From the NCBI RefSeq assembly GCF_000717335.1, contig NZ_JNYZ01000021.1:1-64000 (forward strand): a DNA stretch of 64,000 nt, read 5' to 3'. The notes beneath the pieces are model-generated. The model was given only the letters and a program-made list of their open reading frames with translations, searched no databases and was not told the origin of the DNA. Shown here piece after piece: positions 1 through 7,917 of this stretch. Made by a program: the position numbers and the translations under genes. The stretch is from Amycolatopsis jejuensis. Its GTDB lineage: Bacteria > Actinomycetota > Actinomycetes > Mycobacteriales > Pseudonocardiaceae. The first letter of the stretch is position 1; each line of letters begins with the position of its first letter.

Positions 1-15
1 ATCCGAAGCCCCCAC

Positions 16-72
16 ACGGTCTGAATGGCTTGTCAAGGCATCTTTCCCGCCTTGACAAGCCATTCAGACCGT
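16..72. repeat. Perfect 24-bp inverted repeat (long hairpin)
   Basis: Positions 16-39 are exactly complementary to 49-72, leaving a 9-base loop (40-48). An outer 7-base pair of arms (3-9 with 85-91) extends the dyad. There is no T-tract, so it is not a classical intrinsic terminator. The perfect arms suggest an intergenic palindromic repeat (REP- or MITE-like) or a strong bidirectional hairpin after a gene lying left of the window. No second copy was seen in this window. Confidence 0.8.
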
Positions 73-95
73 CGTGACAATCCAGCTTCGGGGTG

Positions 96-142
96 CCCCA
101 CCGCAACAGTTCCCCACCAGCAAACCCCACCGCAACAGTTCC
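96..142. repeat. 18-bp direct repeat pair upstream of the carbonic anhydrase
   Basis: The same 18 bases occur at 96-113 and 125-142, 29 bases apart. They lie in the roughly 180-base leader between the hairpin and the carbonic anhydrase start, so they may be paired binding sites for a regulator or a simple duplication. No protein can be named for them. Confidence 0.6.
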
Positions 143-253
143 AACCCACCACCGTGATTTCGCGCCCACCGCATTGCCCCCACCCGCCCCATCCGGGTTC
201 CATAATGAACAACCGCCCGCACCGCGCGGGGAAGCGCAGCCGAAAGGTGCCCC

Positions 254-745
254 ATGACCTCCATCGACCTGCTTCTCAAGCGCAACCGCGAGATCGGCGA
301 CATCGTCCCCGGCGACCGGTCCTCCCCCATGCCGTCGCTGCACGTGTCCATCCTGACCTGCATGGACGCCCGCATCCGCGTCTTCGAGATCTTCGGCCTC
401 CTCCAGGGCGAGGCGCACGTGCTGCGGAACGCGGGCGGTGTCGTCACCGATGACATGATCCGGTCGCTCGCGCTCAGCCAGCGCAAGCTCGGTACCCGCG
501 AGGTGCTGATCGTCCAGCACACGAACTGCGGCCTCTCCATGGTCACCGACGACGAGTTCAAGGACGAGCTGGAAACCGCCACCGGACTGCGGCCGACCTG
601 GGCCGTCGAGGCGTTCCGGAACGTCGAGGACAGCGTGCGCACGTCGGTCGAGCGGGCCCGGCGCAGCGACTTCCTCCTGCACAACGACAACGTGCGCGGA
701 TTCGTCTACGACGTGAAGGCCGGGAGGCTGAGCGAAGTCAAGTAA
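254..745 (+). CDS. Beta-class carbonic anhydrase
   Basis: Cytosolic zinc enzyme interconverting CO2 and bicarbonate, supplying bicarbonate to carboxylases. The 163-aa product has the beta-class CxDxR motif at C36-D38-R40 and the second ligand pair HxxC at H89-C92. These supply the two Cys and one His zinc ligands and the Asp-Arg dyad. The length suits the short actinobacterial members. The ATG at 254 is preceded by a purine-rich stretch and gives a start just before the conserved N-terminal helix. It precedes mutY, which starts 23 bases downstream; as I recall, M. tuberculosis has canB beside mutY but on the opposite strand. Family identification is secure; physiological role is inferred. Confidence 0.93.
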   Translation: MTSIDLLLKRNREIGDIVPGDRSSPMPSLHVSILTCMDARIRVFEIFGLLQGEAHVLRNAGGVVTDDMIRSLALSQRKLGTREVLIVQHTNCGLSMVTDDEFKDELETATGLRPTWAVEAFRNVEDSVRTSVERARRSDFLLHNDNVRGFVYDVKAGRLSEVK

Positions 746-768
746 CCGCCGTCGTATTCAATGGCGGG

Positions 769-1644
769 GTGGCAGTAGACACCGACGTACTGATCGACTG
801 GTTCGCCGACGTGGGCCGCGACCTGCCGTGGCGGGAACCGGACTGCTCGGCGTGGGGCGTGCTGGTCAGCGAAATCATGCTGCAGCAGACCCCGGTCTCG
901 CGCGTGCAGCCGATCTGGCTGGAGTGGATGGCCCGCTGGCCGGTGCCGTCGGCGCTGGCCGCGGAGACCACCGGCGAGGTGGTCCGCGCGTGGGGCAAGC
1001 TCGGCTACCCGCGCCGCGCGCTCCGGCTGCACGCGGCGGCCACTGTGATCGCCGCAGAGCACGGTGACGTCGTACCCGCCGATGTGGACACGCTGCTCGC
1101 GTTGCCGGGCATCGGCGCGTACACGGCGCGCGCGGTGGCGGCGTTCGCGTACGGCAAGCGCGCGCCCGTCGTCGACACCAATGTGCGACGCGTTGTCGCG
1201 CGTGCGGTCCATGGTGCGGGAGATGCGGGTCCGGCGTCGAATACGCGCGACATGGCGGACGTCGATGCACTGCTCCCGCAGCAGGACGCTGTTGCCGCGA
1301 AGCTGTCGGCGGCGTTGATGGAGTTGGGCGCGCTCGTTTGCACCGCGCGGTCGCCGCGCTGTGCGGACTGCCCGATCCACGCCGAATGCGCTTGGCAGCA
1401 CAACGGCCGTCCCGAATACGCCGGACCGGCCAAGCCGGTGCAGAAGTTCGCGGGCACCGACCGGCAGGTCCGCGGGCTGCTGCTGGACGTCCTGCGCGGC
1501 AGCGAGGGTCCGGTCGAAAAGGCGCGCCTGGACGTCGTGTGGCACGAATCGGGGCAGCGGGACCGGTGCCTGGACTCGCTGCTCGTGGACGGGCTGCTCG
1601 AGCAAACGGCCGACGGCCTGTTCGCGCTTCCCGGGGAACACTGA
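769..1644 (+). CDS. mutY: A/G-specific adenine DNA glycosylase MutY
   Basis: Removes adenine mispaired with 8-oxoguanine, starting base-excision repair. The 291-aa protein has the helix-hairpin-helix core with catalytic Glu35 (motif SEIMLQQT), the HhH element LPGIGAYTA (residues 112-120) and catalytic Asp136. A [4Fe-4S] cluster motif C191-x6-C198-x2-C201-x5-C207 is complete. A full C-terminal NUDIX-like 8-oxoG recognition domain seems shortened: only about 80 residues follow the cluster, as is common in actinobacteria. The start is GTG at 769, because the nearby ATG at 761 hits a stop within six codons. Neighbours match the mycobacterial mutY region. Confidence 0.93.
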   Translation: MAVDTDVLIDWFADVGRDLPWREPDCSAWGVLVSEIMLQQTPVSRVQPIWLEWMARWPVPSALAAETTGEVVRAWGKLGYPRRALRLHAAATVIAAEHGDVVPADVDTLLALPGIGAYTARAVAAFAYGKRAPVVDTNVRRVVARAVHGAGDAGPASNTRDMADVDALLPQQDAVAAKLSAALMELGALVCTARSPRCADCPIHAECAWQHNGRPEYAGPAKPVQKFAGTDRQVRGLLLDVLRGSEGPVEKARLDVVWHESGQRDRCLDSLLVDGLLEQTADGLFALPGEH

Positions 1645-1734
1645 CGCACTACGACGAAAGTCGGCAAAAAGTTGTCCCAATCGGGACGGCGGGTTAGCTT
1701 TCCTCCGTCGCACTTCCGGGCGAAGGAGTTCCGC

Positions 1735-2682
1735 ATGGGGGAAGCAACGCGTCGTGCCGTGCTCAAAGGCGGTCTCACGGTCGTGGGCGCGCTCGGGCTG
1801 ATGAAAACCCAGACCGCGTCCGCGGCCACCACGCCGGTGATCCACTCGACGGCGGAGTGGAACGCGCGGCCCGCGTCCGGCGCGATCGTGGTGGAGAACC
1901 ACAAGCCGACCTACATCGTCGTGCACCACACCGTGGACCCGGGCAACAACACCGACTACTCGCTGGCCCACGCACTGCAGATCTCGCGCGACATCCAGAA
2001 CTTCCACATGGACACCCGCGGCTGGATCGACACCGGCCAGCAGTTCACGAACAGCCGCGGCGGGCACGTCACCGAGGGACGGCACCGGAGCCTGGAGATC
2101 CTGCGCGGCGGGACGCGGCACGTGCAGGGCGCCAACGTCGGCAACCACAACAGCGAATGTCTAGGCATCGAGAACGAAGGCCTCTACAGCACGGTCGACG
2201 TGCCGGTGGCGCTGTGGAACTCGCTCGTGCAGCTGATCGCCTACATTGCCGACCAGTACGGCATCACCCCGGATTTCATCAAAGGCCACCGCGATTTCAA
2301 TTCCACCGAATGCTGCGGACAGGTGTTGTACAACCGGCTGCCGGAGCTGCGTGAGGCGGTCGGACGGCAGCTGGGTCAAGCGGTCCTGCGGGCTGACGCG
2401 CCCGAGTGGCCGCTGCTCAAGCCGGGCGACACCGGCCCGAAGGTGGCGACGGCACAACGGTTCCTGCGCGCGGCCGGTTTCGGAGTACCGACCGACGGCG
2501 TGTTCGGGAAAGCCACCGCGGACGCCGTCACCCGGCTCGCCGCCGGACAGGGCCTCTCGCGCGACAGCTGCACGGCCGCGCGGGCGAGCGACGAATCGGC
2601 GTACCTGGGATCGGACGTCTGGCCGCTGATCGTGCCGGCGGACCGCTCGGCTGCCGCGTGGCGGGCCGAGCTGGCCCGCTGA
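1735..2682 (+). CDS. Exported N-acetylmuramoyl-L-alanine amidase (PGRP type) with peptidoglycan-binding domain
   Basis: Predicted cell-wall hydrolase cutting the amide between MurNAc and L-Ala. The 315-aa product begins with a twin-arginine-like signal (RRAVLKG at residues 6-12, hydrophobic stretch, cleavage near ASA at 28-30). An Amidase_2/PGRP domain follows with His64/His65 and His185, and Cys193 or Cys194 as the probable third zinc ligand. Residues about 225-270 form a PG_binding_1 module (LLKPGDTGPKV onwards). The ATG at 1735 is chosen because AAGGAG lies 6 bases upstream; an in-frame start at 1672 would bury the signal peptide. As I recall, M. tuberculosis has an amidase (Rv3594) in the same neighbourhood. 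Confidence 0.88.
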   Translation: MGEATRRAVLKGGLTVVGALGLMKTQTASAATTPVIHSTAEWNARPASGAIVVENHKPTYIVVHHTVDPGNNTDYSLAHALQISRDIQNFHMDTRGWIDTGQQFTNSRGGHVTEGRHRSLEILRGGTRHVQGANVGNHNSECLGIENEGLYSTVDVPVALWNSLVQLIAYIADQYGITPDFIKGHRDFNSTECCGQVLYNRLPELREAVGRQLGQAVLRADAPEWPLLKPGDTGPKVATAQRFLRAAGFGVPTDGVFGKATADAVTRLAAGQGLSRDSCTAARASDESAYLGSDVWPLIVPADRSAAAWRAELAR

Positions 2683-2688
2683 CCTGGG

Positions 2689-2725
2689 CGGTCACGTGTG
2701 CCAGCGAGGGCGGCACACGTGACCG
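2689..2725. terminator. Bidirectional hairpin between convergent genes
   Basis: Bases 2689-2702 and 2712-2725 form a perfect 14-bp stem with a 9-base loop. It fills the gap between the stop of the amidase (plus strand) and the stop of the hydrolase (minus strand). There is no U-tract, which is common for high-GC actinobacterial terminators. Confidence 0.65.
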
Positions 2726-3478
2726 TCACAGTCCGGAGAGAAACGCCTCCACCGCGCCCCGGTAGGTTTCCGGCGCCTCGGCGTGCGGCAAATGCGCCGA
2801 ACCGGGTACGACCAGGTGCCGCGCCCCGGGTACCCGAGCGGCGACCTCGGCCTGCTGCCCCGGCGGCATCGCGGTGTGCTCGCCCTCGACGACCAGCAGC
2901 GGGCAGCGGATGCCGTCCACAATGGACCAATAGTCCCGGCGGCCCCATTCGGCGGCGATCTCGTACAGGTTCTCCAGGTCGGCGATCAGGTGGTACCCGT
3001 CCTCGCGTTCCTCGACGCATTCGGTGAAGTAATCGCCCGCGGCGCCGAAGAACTCCCGCACGTGGGCCAGGGATTCGAAGGGCACCGGCCAGCTCTCGAA
3101 GTACCCCCGCCAGGTCTCGACGGTGCGGCCGCGCTGATCCGGGGCGAAGTCCTCGCTCACGACCGCGCGGACCAGCTCCGGATGCTTTGCCGCGGTCGCC
3201 CACGCGTGCAGCCCGCCCATCGAATGCCCGATCAGCACGGACGGCCCGAGATCGGCCAGCACGTCGGCGACGTCCTCGGCGAACTGCTCGGTGGTCCACG
3301 GCCCCGTGTGCGGCGCCCGGCCGTGCCCGCGGGCGTCGAGACCCCGTACCCGGCCGTACCGCTTGAGCCACTGCGCGACCGGCCACCACGTGCGGGCCCG
3401 GCCCATCAGCCCGTGCAGCAACAGGATCGACACGCCGGTGCGGTCTTCGCCACCGAAGTCGATCAGGCCTGGTCGCAT
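2726..3478 (-). CDS. Alpha/beta-fold hydrolase
   Basis: Cytosolic 250-aa serine hydrolase of unknown substrate. It has the oxyanion-hole motif HGLMG near residue 22, the nucleophile elbow GHSMGG with Ser near residue 85, and a C-terminal catalytic His in GSAHLPH. A helical cap lies between the nucleophile and the terminal His. No signal peptide is visible. It is transcribed divergently from the M1 peptidase lipoprotein with 57 bases between the starts. It could be an esterase, epoxide hydrolase or lactonase; the sequence alone does not decide. Confidence 0.85.
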   Translation of the reverse strand: MRPGLIDFGGEDRTGVSILLLHGLMGRARTWWPVAQWLKRYGRVRGLDARGHGRAPHTGPWTTEQFAEDVADVLADLGPSVLIGHSMGGLHAWATAAKHPELVRAVVSEDFAPDQRGRTVETWRGYFESWPVPFESLAHVREFFGAAGDYFTECVEEREDGYHLIADLENLYEIAAEWGRRDYWSIVDGIRCPLLVVEGEHTAMPPGQQAEVAARVPGARHLVVPGSAHLPHAEAPETYRGAVEAFLSGL

Positions 3479-3535
3479 TGGTCCTCCTGGGTTTCTGAGG
3501 CCACCTCATCACATCTCTGGCTCTAGGGTGAACTC

Positions 3536-4948
3536 ATGCGCAGCCGCCGAATCGCCGTCCTCGCCCTGACCGGCGTGCTCGCGCTGTCTGCGTGCAGCCC
3601 GGATGAACCGCCGCCGATGCACCCCGCGCCGGGCGCGAGCGGCGGCGGTGACCCGTACTTCCCGGACGACGGCAACGGCGGGTACGACGCCCTCGACTAC
3701 CACGTGGACGTCGGCTACGACCCGGCGAGCGGGCGCCTCGACGGCGACACGACCGTCACCGCCAAGGCCACCCAAGACCTCAGCAGCTTCAACCTCGACC
3801 TGCGCGGGCTCGACGTCGCTTCGGTGGACGTCGACGGCCAGCCGGCCCGGTTCACCCGGGAGAAACAGCACGAGCTGGTGGTGACGCCGTCGGGTCCGCT
3901 GCGGGCTGGTTCGACGTTCAAGACGCGCGTGCGTTATTCGGGCGTTCCGGCGAAAACCCCGCACGAGGGCGGTCCGGAAAACGGCTGGGCCAAGACCGAG
4001 GACGGCGGCGCGTACCTGGTCGGCGAGCCGCATTCGGCGTCGTTCTGGTACCCGGTGAACGAAACCCCGCGAGACAAAGCGACCTTCAGTGTCACCGCAC
4101 ACGTGCCCGAGGGCTGGACGGTGCTGTCCAACGGCCGGGAACAGGGCAACACCACCAAGGACGGCAAGACCACCACCACGTGGACCGAGCCGAACCCGAT
4201 CGCGAGCTATCTGACCACGATTGCGATCGACAAGTTCACCGTGAAGCGGTCCGCCTTGCCGGACGGGACGCCGATCGTGTCGGCCTACGCGCCGGGCGCC
4301 GAAGCCCGCGAAGCCACCGGCGACCGGCTGCCCGAGGTGATCGCGTTCCTGGAAAGCAAGTTCGGCCCGTACCCGCAGAGCGCCGCCGGTGGCATCTACC
4401 TCGACGAGGACATTCATTTCTCGCTCGAAACGCAAACCCGCCCGACATATGCGAAATGGGCGGAAATCCTCACTGTGGTGCACGAAAACGCGCACCAGTG
4501 GTTCGGCGATTCGGTGTCGCTGAACTCGTGGTCCGACATCTGCCTGAACGAGTGCTTCGCGTCGTACGCGCAGTGGCTGTGGGGCGAACGCGAGGGCCAG
4601 AACCTGGACGACCGGTACCGCGCGGCCATCGAGATCACCAGGGGCAGCACGGATTTCTGGGCGCAGAAGCTCGTGGACATGGGCCAGGAGCACCTGTTCC
4701 AAGGCGTGTACGACAAGGGCATCCTCGCAATGCACGCGTTGCGGCGGGAACTGGGCGAACCGGCGTTCGCGACGCTGCTGCACGACTGGGTGACGCAACA
4801 CCGGGGCGCCAACGGGACCTGGGCGGAGTTCGAGAAGCTGGTGTCCCGCGTTGCCGGACGCGATCTGAGCGGCTTCCTCGCCGACTGGTTCAAGGGCACG
4901 AAACTGCCCGCGGACCGCAACCTCTACCCCGGCGCGCTCCGGCCCTGA
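3536..4948 (+). CDS. M1 family metallopeptidase, lipoprotein
   Basis: Zinc aminopeptidase-like enzyme predicted to be anchored outside the membrane. The 470-aa precursor starts with a lipoprotein signal ending in the lipobox LSAC (Cys near residue 20). An N-terminal beta domain carries YFPDDGNGGYD. The gluzincin core is HENAHQWFGDS near residue 317, followed by the third zinc ligand Glu in LNECFASYAQW; most M1 enzymes have NEGFA here, so the Cys is an oddity. It is about half the length of classical aminopeptidase N. It is a clear paralogue of the gene at 20581, sharing long conserved blocks. Its 3' end overlaps the convergent ATPase gene by 25 bases. Confidence 0.9.
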   Translation: MRSRRIAVLALTGVLALSACSPDEPPPMHPAPGASGGGDPYFPDDGNGGYDALDYHVDVGYDPASGRLDGDTTVTAKATQDLSSFNLDLRGLDVASVDVDGQPARFTREKQHELVVTPSGPLRAGSTFKTRVRYSGVPAKTPHEGGPENGWAKTEDGGAYLVGEPHSASFWYPVNETPRDKATFSVTAHVPEGWTVLSNGREQGNTTKDGKTTTTWTEPNPIASYLTTIAIDKFTVKRSALPDGTPIVSAYAPGAEAREATGDRLPEVIAFLESKFGPYPQSAAGGIYLDEDIHFSLETQTRPTYAKWAEILTVVHENAHQWFGDSVSLNSWSDICLNECFASYAQWLWGEREGQNLDDRYRAAIEITRGSTDFWAQKLVDMGQEHLFQGVYDKGILAMHALRRELGEPAFATLLHDWVTQHRGANGTWAEFEKLVSRVAGRDLSGFLADWFKGTKLPADRNLYPGALRP

Positions 4949-6339
4949 CTGCCCAGCAACGACCTGGTCAGGCCACTGCGCGCGTCGTTCATCTCGGCGA
5001 GCGCCGCGGCCAGGTCGGCGTCGTCGATCCGCACCCGGGAATCGTCCGGCCGGACCGCGAGCGCCCGCAGCGCCGACCGCCGCAGCAGCTCCTTCATGAA
5101 CGACGCCGTGACCCCGTCGGTGGCCTCGACGACCGGCGCCAGATCGGCTGTCACGTCCAGCCCGCGCGAGTACAGCCGTAGCAGCGCTTCGCGTCCTTCG
5201 GCGTCCGGCAGCGGGATTTCGACCGCGAGGTCGACCCGGCCGGGACGATCGGCGAGCGCCTTTTCCAGGCTGCCCGCCCGGTTGGTGGTGAGCAGGAAGG
5301 TGACGTCGGCGTCGCCGCCGACGCCGTCCATCGCGTCGAGCAGGCTGAACAAGAGCGGTGTTCCGCCGCGCGCGAGGTCACGGTCCTCGGCGATCAGGTC
5401 GACGTCCTCCAGCACGACCACGCTCGGCTGCAGCCGCCGCGCCAGCGACGCTGCTTTCGAGACGAACCGCATCGCGCTGCCGGTAAGGATCACCACCGTG
5501 CAGTCGGGCATGCGGCCCATCAGATACCGCACGGTGTGCGTCTTTCCCGTGCCCGGCGGGCCGTGCAGCAGCAACCCGCGCTTGAGGTGCTGCCCCGCGG
5601 CGGCCAGGCGCGACCCGTGTTCAGCGATGCCGACGGTGTGCCGTTCCACTGCGTCCAGCACGCCGCCCGGCAGCACGACGTCGTCCGTGCCGAGCTGCGG
5701 GCGCGGTAGGAAGGTGACGAGCTCGTTGCTGCGGTGCTCGCTCAGGCCGAATGCGATGACCTGGCCACGCAACACGTCGTGCTCGGCCATGAGCTGCTCG
5801 ATGCGGTCCCGGGTTTCGGTGGCCACGCGCCGGTCCGCGGCAATCACCTCCAGCCGGGAGCTCGCCTGGCCGTACTGCAGGTTCGCGCCGCGCACGCCGA
5901 TGAGCACACGGGTCCCGTCCGGCGCGACCGTGCCGACGATCCCGAGCTGGACGACGTCCGCCGCCTCGTCCGGGCCGACCGCGACGGTGGCGTAGTCGAC
6001 CGCGCCCAGCTCGTACAGGCCATGCTTCTTCGCGGTGACCAGCATGCCGACGAGATCCTCGTGCCCGCGCTGGCCACCGGCGATGCCGAACCAGTCGGTG
6101 CGGGCGCCGCCGTTCTGCTCGGCGAGGTACGCGTCGACGCCCGCCTGGATGGTCGCGTGTTCCCAGTCCTCGAAGCTCCGGGTGACGACGAGGGCCTGCG
6201 TGATGGGCACGCCGAGGTGCCCGGTGACGCGGTCGATCAGCTCCCCGGAGTCGCCCGCGCCGACCGAATCGGCCGCGGCTTTCACGATGCGCTGCAGGTT
6301 GCGGGCAAGTTCGGTGCCGAATGCGTGGTCTTCCCCCAT
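4924..6339 (-). CDS. AAA family ATPase (CDC48/FtsH-like single AAA domain)
   Basis: Cytosolic 471-aa ATPase with an uncharacterised N-terminal half (about 1-230) and one C-terminal AAA module. Walker A is HGPPGTGKT near residue 255, Walker B VVVLEDVD about 55 residues later, and the second region of homology includes LLTTNRAG and an arginine finger in DRPGRVD. No protease domain or membrane segment is visible, so it is not FtsH. It probably remodels a protein partner, which cannot be named. The start ATG at 6339 is the first in frame and lies 55 bases from the divergent mhuD. Confidence 0.85.
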   Translation of the reverse strand: MGEDHAFGTELARNLQRIVKAAADSVGAGDSGELIDRVTGHLGVPITQALVVTRSFEDWEHATIQAGVDAYLAEQNGGARTDWFGIAGGQRGHEDLVGMLVTAKKHGLYELGAVDYATVAVGPDEAADVVQLGIVGTVAPDGTRVLIGVRGANLQYGQASSRLEVIAADRRVATETRDRIEQLMAEHDVLRGQVIAFGLSEHRSNELVTFLPRPQLGTDDVVLPGGVLDAVERHTVGIAEHGSRLAAAGQHLKRGLLLHGPPGTGKTHTVRYLMGRMPDCTVVILTGSAMRFVSKAASLARRLQPSVVVLEDVDLIAEDRDLARGGTPLLFSLLDAMDGVGGDADVTFLLTTNRAGSLEKALADRPGRVDLAVEIPLPDAEGREALLRLYSRGLDVTADLAPVVEATDGVTASFMKELLRRSALRALAVRPDDSRVRIDDADLAAALAEMNDARSGLTRSLLGSQGRSAPG

Positions 6340-6394
6340 GTGCGTAGCGTCGCACGAACCGGAGCGGGCGGCCAGCCGTCAGTACGCTGGGGAC

Positions 6395-6703
6395 ATGGCA
6401 GTGGTCAAGATCAACGCAATCGAGGTACCCGAAGGCGCCGGCCCCGAGCTGGAGAAGCGGTTCGCCGCGCGGCTGCACGCCGTCGACAGTCAGGAGGGTT
6501 TCCTCGGATTCGAGCTGCTCCGCCCGATCTCGGGGGAGAAGCGCTACTTCGTGTACACGAAGTGGGAGACCGAGGAGCACTACCAGGCGTGGGCGAAGGG
6601 CCCGTCGCGCGAGGCGCATGCGGGTGAGCGCAAGAACCCGGTGTCGACCGGCGCGAGCCTGCTGGAGTTCGAGGTCGTGCAGGCATCGAAGCCGGGTGAA
6701 TGA
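6395..6703 (+). CDS. mhuD: Heme-degrading monooxygenase MhuD
   Basis: Oxidatively opens heme to release iron (the mycobacterial enzyme gives mycobilin rather than biliverdin and CO). The 102-aa ferredoxin-like ABM-fold protein begins MAVVKINAIE, nearly identical to the M. tuberculosis protein as I recall it. It keeps Asn7, Arg22, Arg26, Trp66 and the heme ligand His75 at the same numbers. The ATG at 6395 gives this exact register; the much longer upstream open frame is a shadow of the divergent ATPase gene. Its last 8 bases overlap the sirtuin start, so the two are translationally coupled. No IdeR box is visible in the 55-base upstream gap. Confidence 0.93.
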   Translation: MAVVKINAIEVPEGAGPELEKRFAARLHAVDSQEGFLGFELLRPISGEKRYFVYTKWETEEHYQAWAKGPSREAHAGERKNPVSTGASLLEFEVVQASKPGE

Positions 6704-7496
6704 GCTCGCCCGAGCCGCGGAGCTGATCCACGGCGCCGGCGCGCTGCTCGTGTGCGCCGGCGCCGGGATGGGCGTCGACTCCGGGTTACCCGATTTCCGC
6801 GGTGGCGAGGGCTTCTGGCGGGCGTATCCGCCGTACGCCGGGCTCGGGCTGCGGTTCGAGGAAATCGCCGACCCACGGCATTTCGCCTCGGACCCGGAAC
6901 TGGCCTGGGGTTTCTACGGACACCGGCTCGAGCTGTACCGGAACACGATGCCGCACCGCGGCTTCGGCCTGCTGCTGGAATGGGGACGCGCGACCCCCGG
7001 CGGGGTGCGGGTCTTCACGTCCAATGTGGACGGACAGTTCCAGTCGGCCGGGTTTCCGCACGTGGCCGAGGTACACGGGTCGATCCATCACCTGCAGTGT
7101 TTTTCGGGCTGCAGCAACGAGATCTGGGCGGCGGACGACGTCGTGGTCGATCTCGACGAGACCACGATGCGCGCCCGGCCCCCGCTGCCGTCGTGCCGCC
7201 GTTGTGGCGGCTTGGCCCGGCCGAACATCCTGATGTTCGGTGATTTCGAGTGGGTGGCGGATCGGAGCGAGGTGCAGCTGGAGGAACTGGCTGCGTGGCG
7301 CCGGTCGCATCGGGATCTGGTGGTGGTGGAGATCGGTGCCGGGCAGGCGCTGCCCACGGTGCGGCGGTATGCGGAGCTCGCCAGCGCGGCGAGTGGGGCG
7401 TTGATCCGGATCAATCCACGGGAAGCTGAGGTCCGGCACGGCCGCGGGATCTCGATTCCCGCCGGGGCGCTGGAGACGCTGATCAAGCTCGCTTGA
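6696..7496 (+). CDS. SIR2-family NAD-dependent protein deacylase, divergent subfamily
   Basis: Predicted NAD-dependent deacylase or related ADP-ribosyl-transfer enzyme, cytosolic, 266 aa. It has the Rossmann NAD motif GAGMGVDSGLPDFRG near the N-terminus and the catalytic His in EVHGS. Cysteines CFSGC and CRRCG could form a zinc module. The signature usually read as TQNIDxLH is TSNVDGQF here, and the usual Ser of GAGxS is Gly, so this is not a canonical SIRT1-5 homologue. GTG at 6696 is chosen because it overlaps the mhuD stop and places the NAD motif near the N-terminus. Coupling to heme degradation is unusual and unexplained. Confidence 0.85.
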   Translation: MNELARAAELIHGAGALLVCAGAGMGVDSGLPDFRGGEGFWRAYPPYAGLGLRFEEIADPRHFASDPELAWGFYGHRLELYRNTMPHRGFGLLLEWGRATPGGVRVFTSNVDGQFQSAGFPHVAEVHGSIHHLQCFSGCSNEIWAADDVVVDLDETTMRARPPLPSCRRCGGLARPNILMFGDFEWVADRSEVQLEELAAWRRSHRDLVVVEIGAGQALPTVRRYAELASAASGALIRINPREAEVRHGRGISIPAGALETLIKLA

Positions 7497-7917
7497 GCTG
7501 CAGCAACGGAAACGGGCGGCCATCCGAATCGAGCGGTTGCCGTCCGGTCACCACAAACCCTTGGTGCAGATAGAATCCCACTGCCGACGGGTTTTGCTCG
7601 TTGACGTCCAAAGTGAGCTCCGGGAAGCGGTCCACCGCCGCCCGCAGGAGGGCCGAACCGACGCCCTGGCCGCGGAAATCGTCGTGGACGAACAGCATTT
7701 CCAGCTTTCCCTCGGCAGTTCCCGAGAAACCCGCCGCGACACCGTCGACCGTCGCCACCGTCAGGGCCACTTCCGGCAGGTATTCCGGGACGCGCGTGGC
7801 GTAGTACTCGACGTCCGACGGGGCCAGAAAATGGTGAGTCGCCTCGACTGCGCTGCGCCAGATCTCGAGGAGCCGGGCGTATTCACCCGAGCCGTGGTCC
7901 CGCCGGAGTTCGATCAC
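7483..7917 (-). CDS. GNAT family N-acetyltransferase (YjaB-like)
   Basis: Acetyl-CoA-dependent N-acetyltransferase of 144 aa with unknown acceptor. The GNAT motif A is visible as FVHDDFRGQGVGSALL (acetyl-CoA pyrophosphate loop RGQGVG). The C-terminal strand LTLDVNEQNPSAVGFY contains the typical Asn and Tyr. The start is GTG at 7917, overlapping the stop of the upstream nuclease-like gene by 4 bases (GTGA), so the pair forms an operon. The 3' end overlaps the convergent sirtuin gene by 14 bases. Confidence 0.87.
   Translation of the reverse strand: MIELRRDHGSGEYARLLEIWRSAVEATHHFLAPSDVEYYATRVPEYLPEVALTVATVDGVAAGFSGTAEGKLEMLFVHDDFRGQGVGSALLRAAVDRFPELTLDVNEQNPSAVGFYLHQGFVVTGRQPLDSDGRPFPLLQLKRA

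Noticed and set aside
706..2148. 480-codon minus-strand frame opposite mutY and the amidase
   Set aside because: No family resemblance; the plus-strand genes have intact catalytic motifs throughout.
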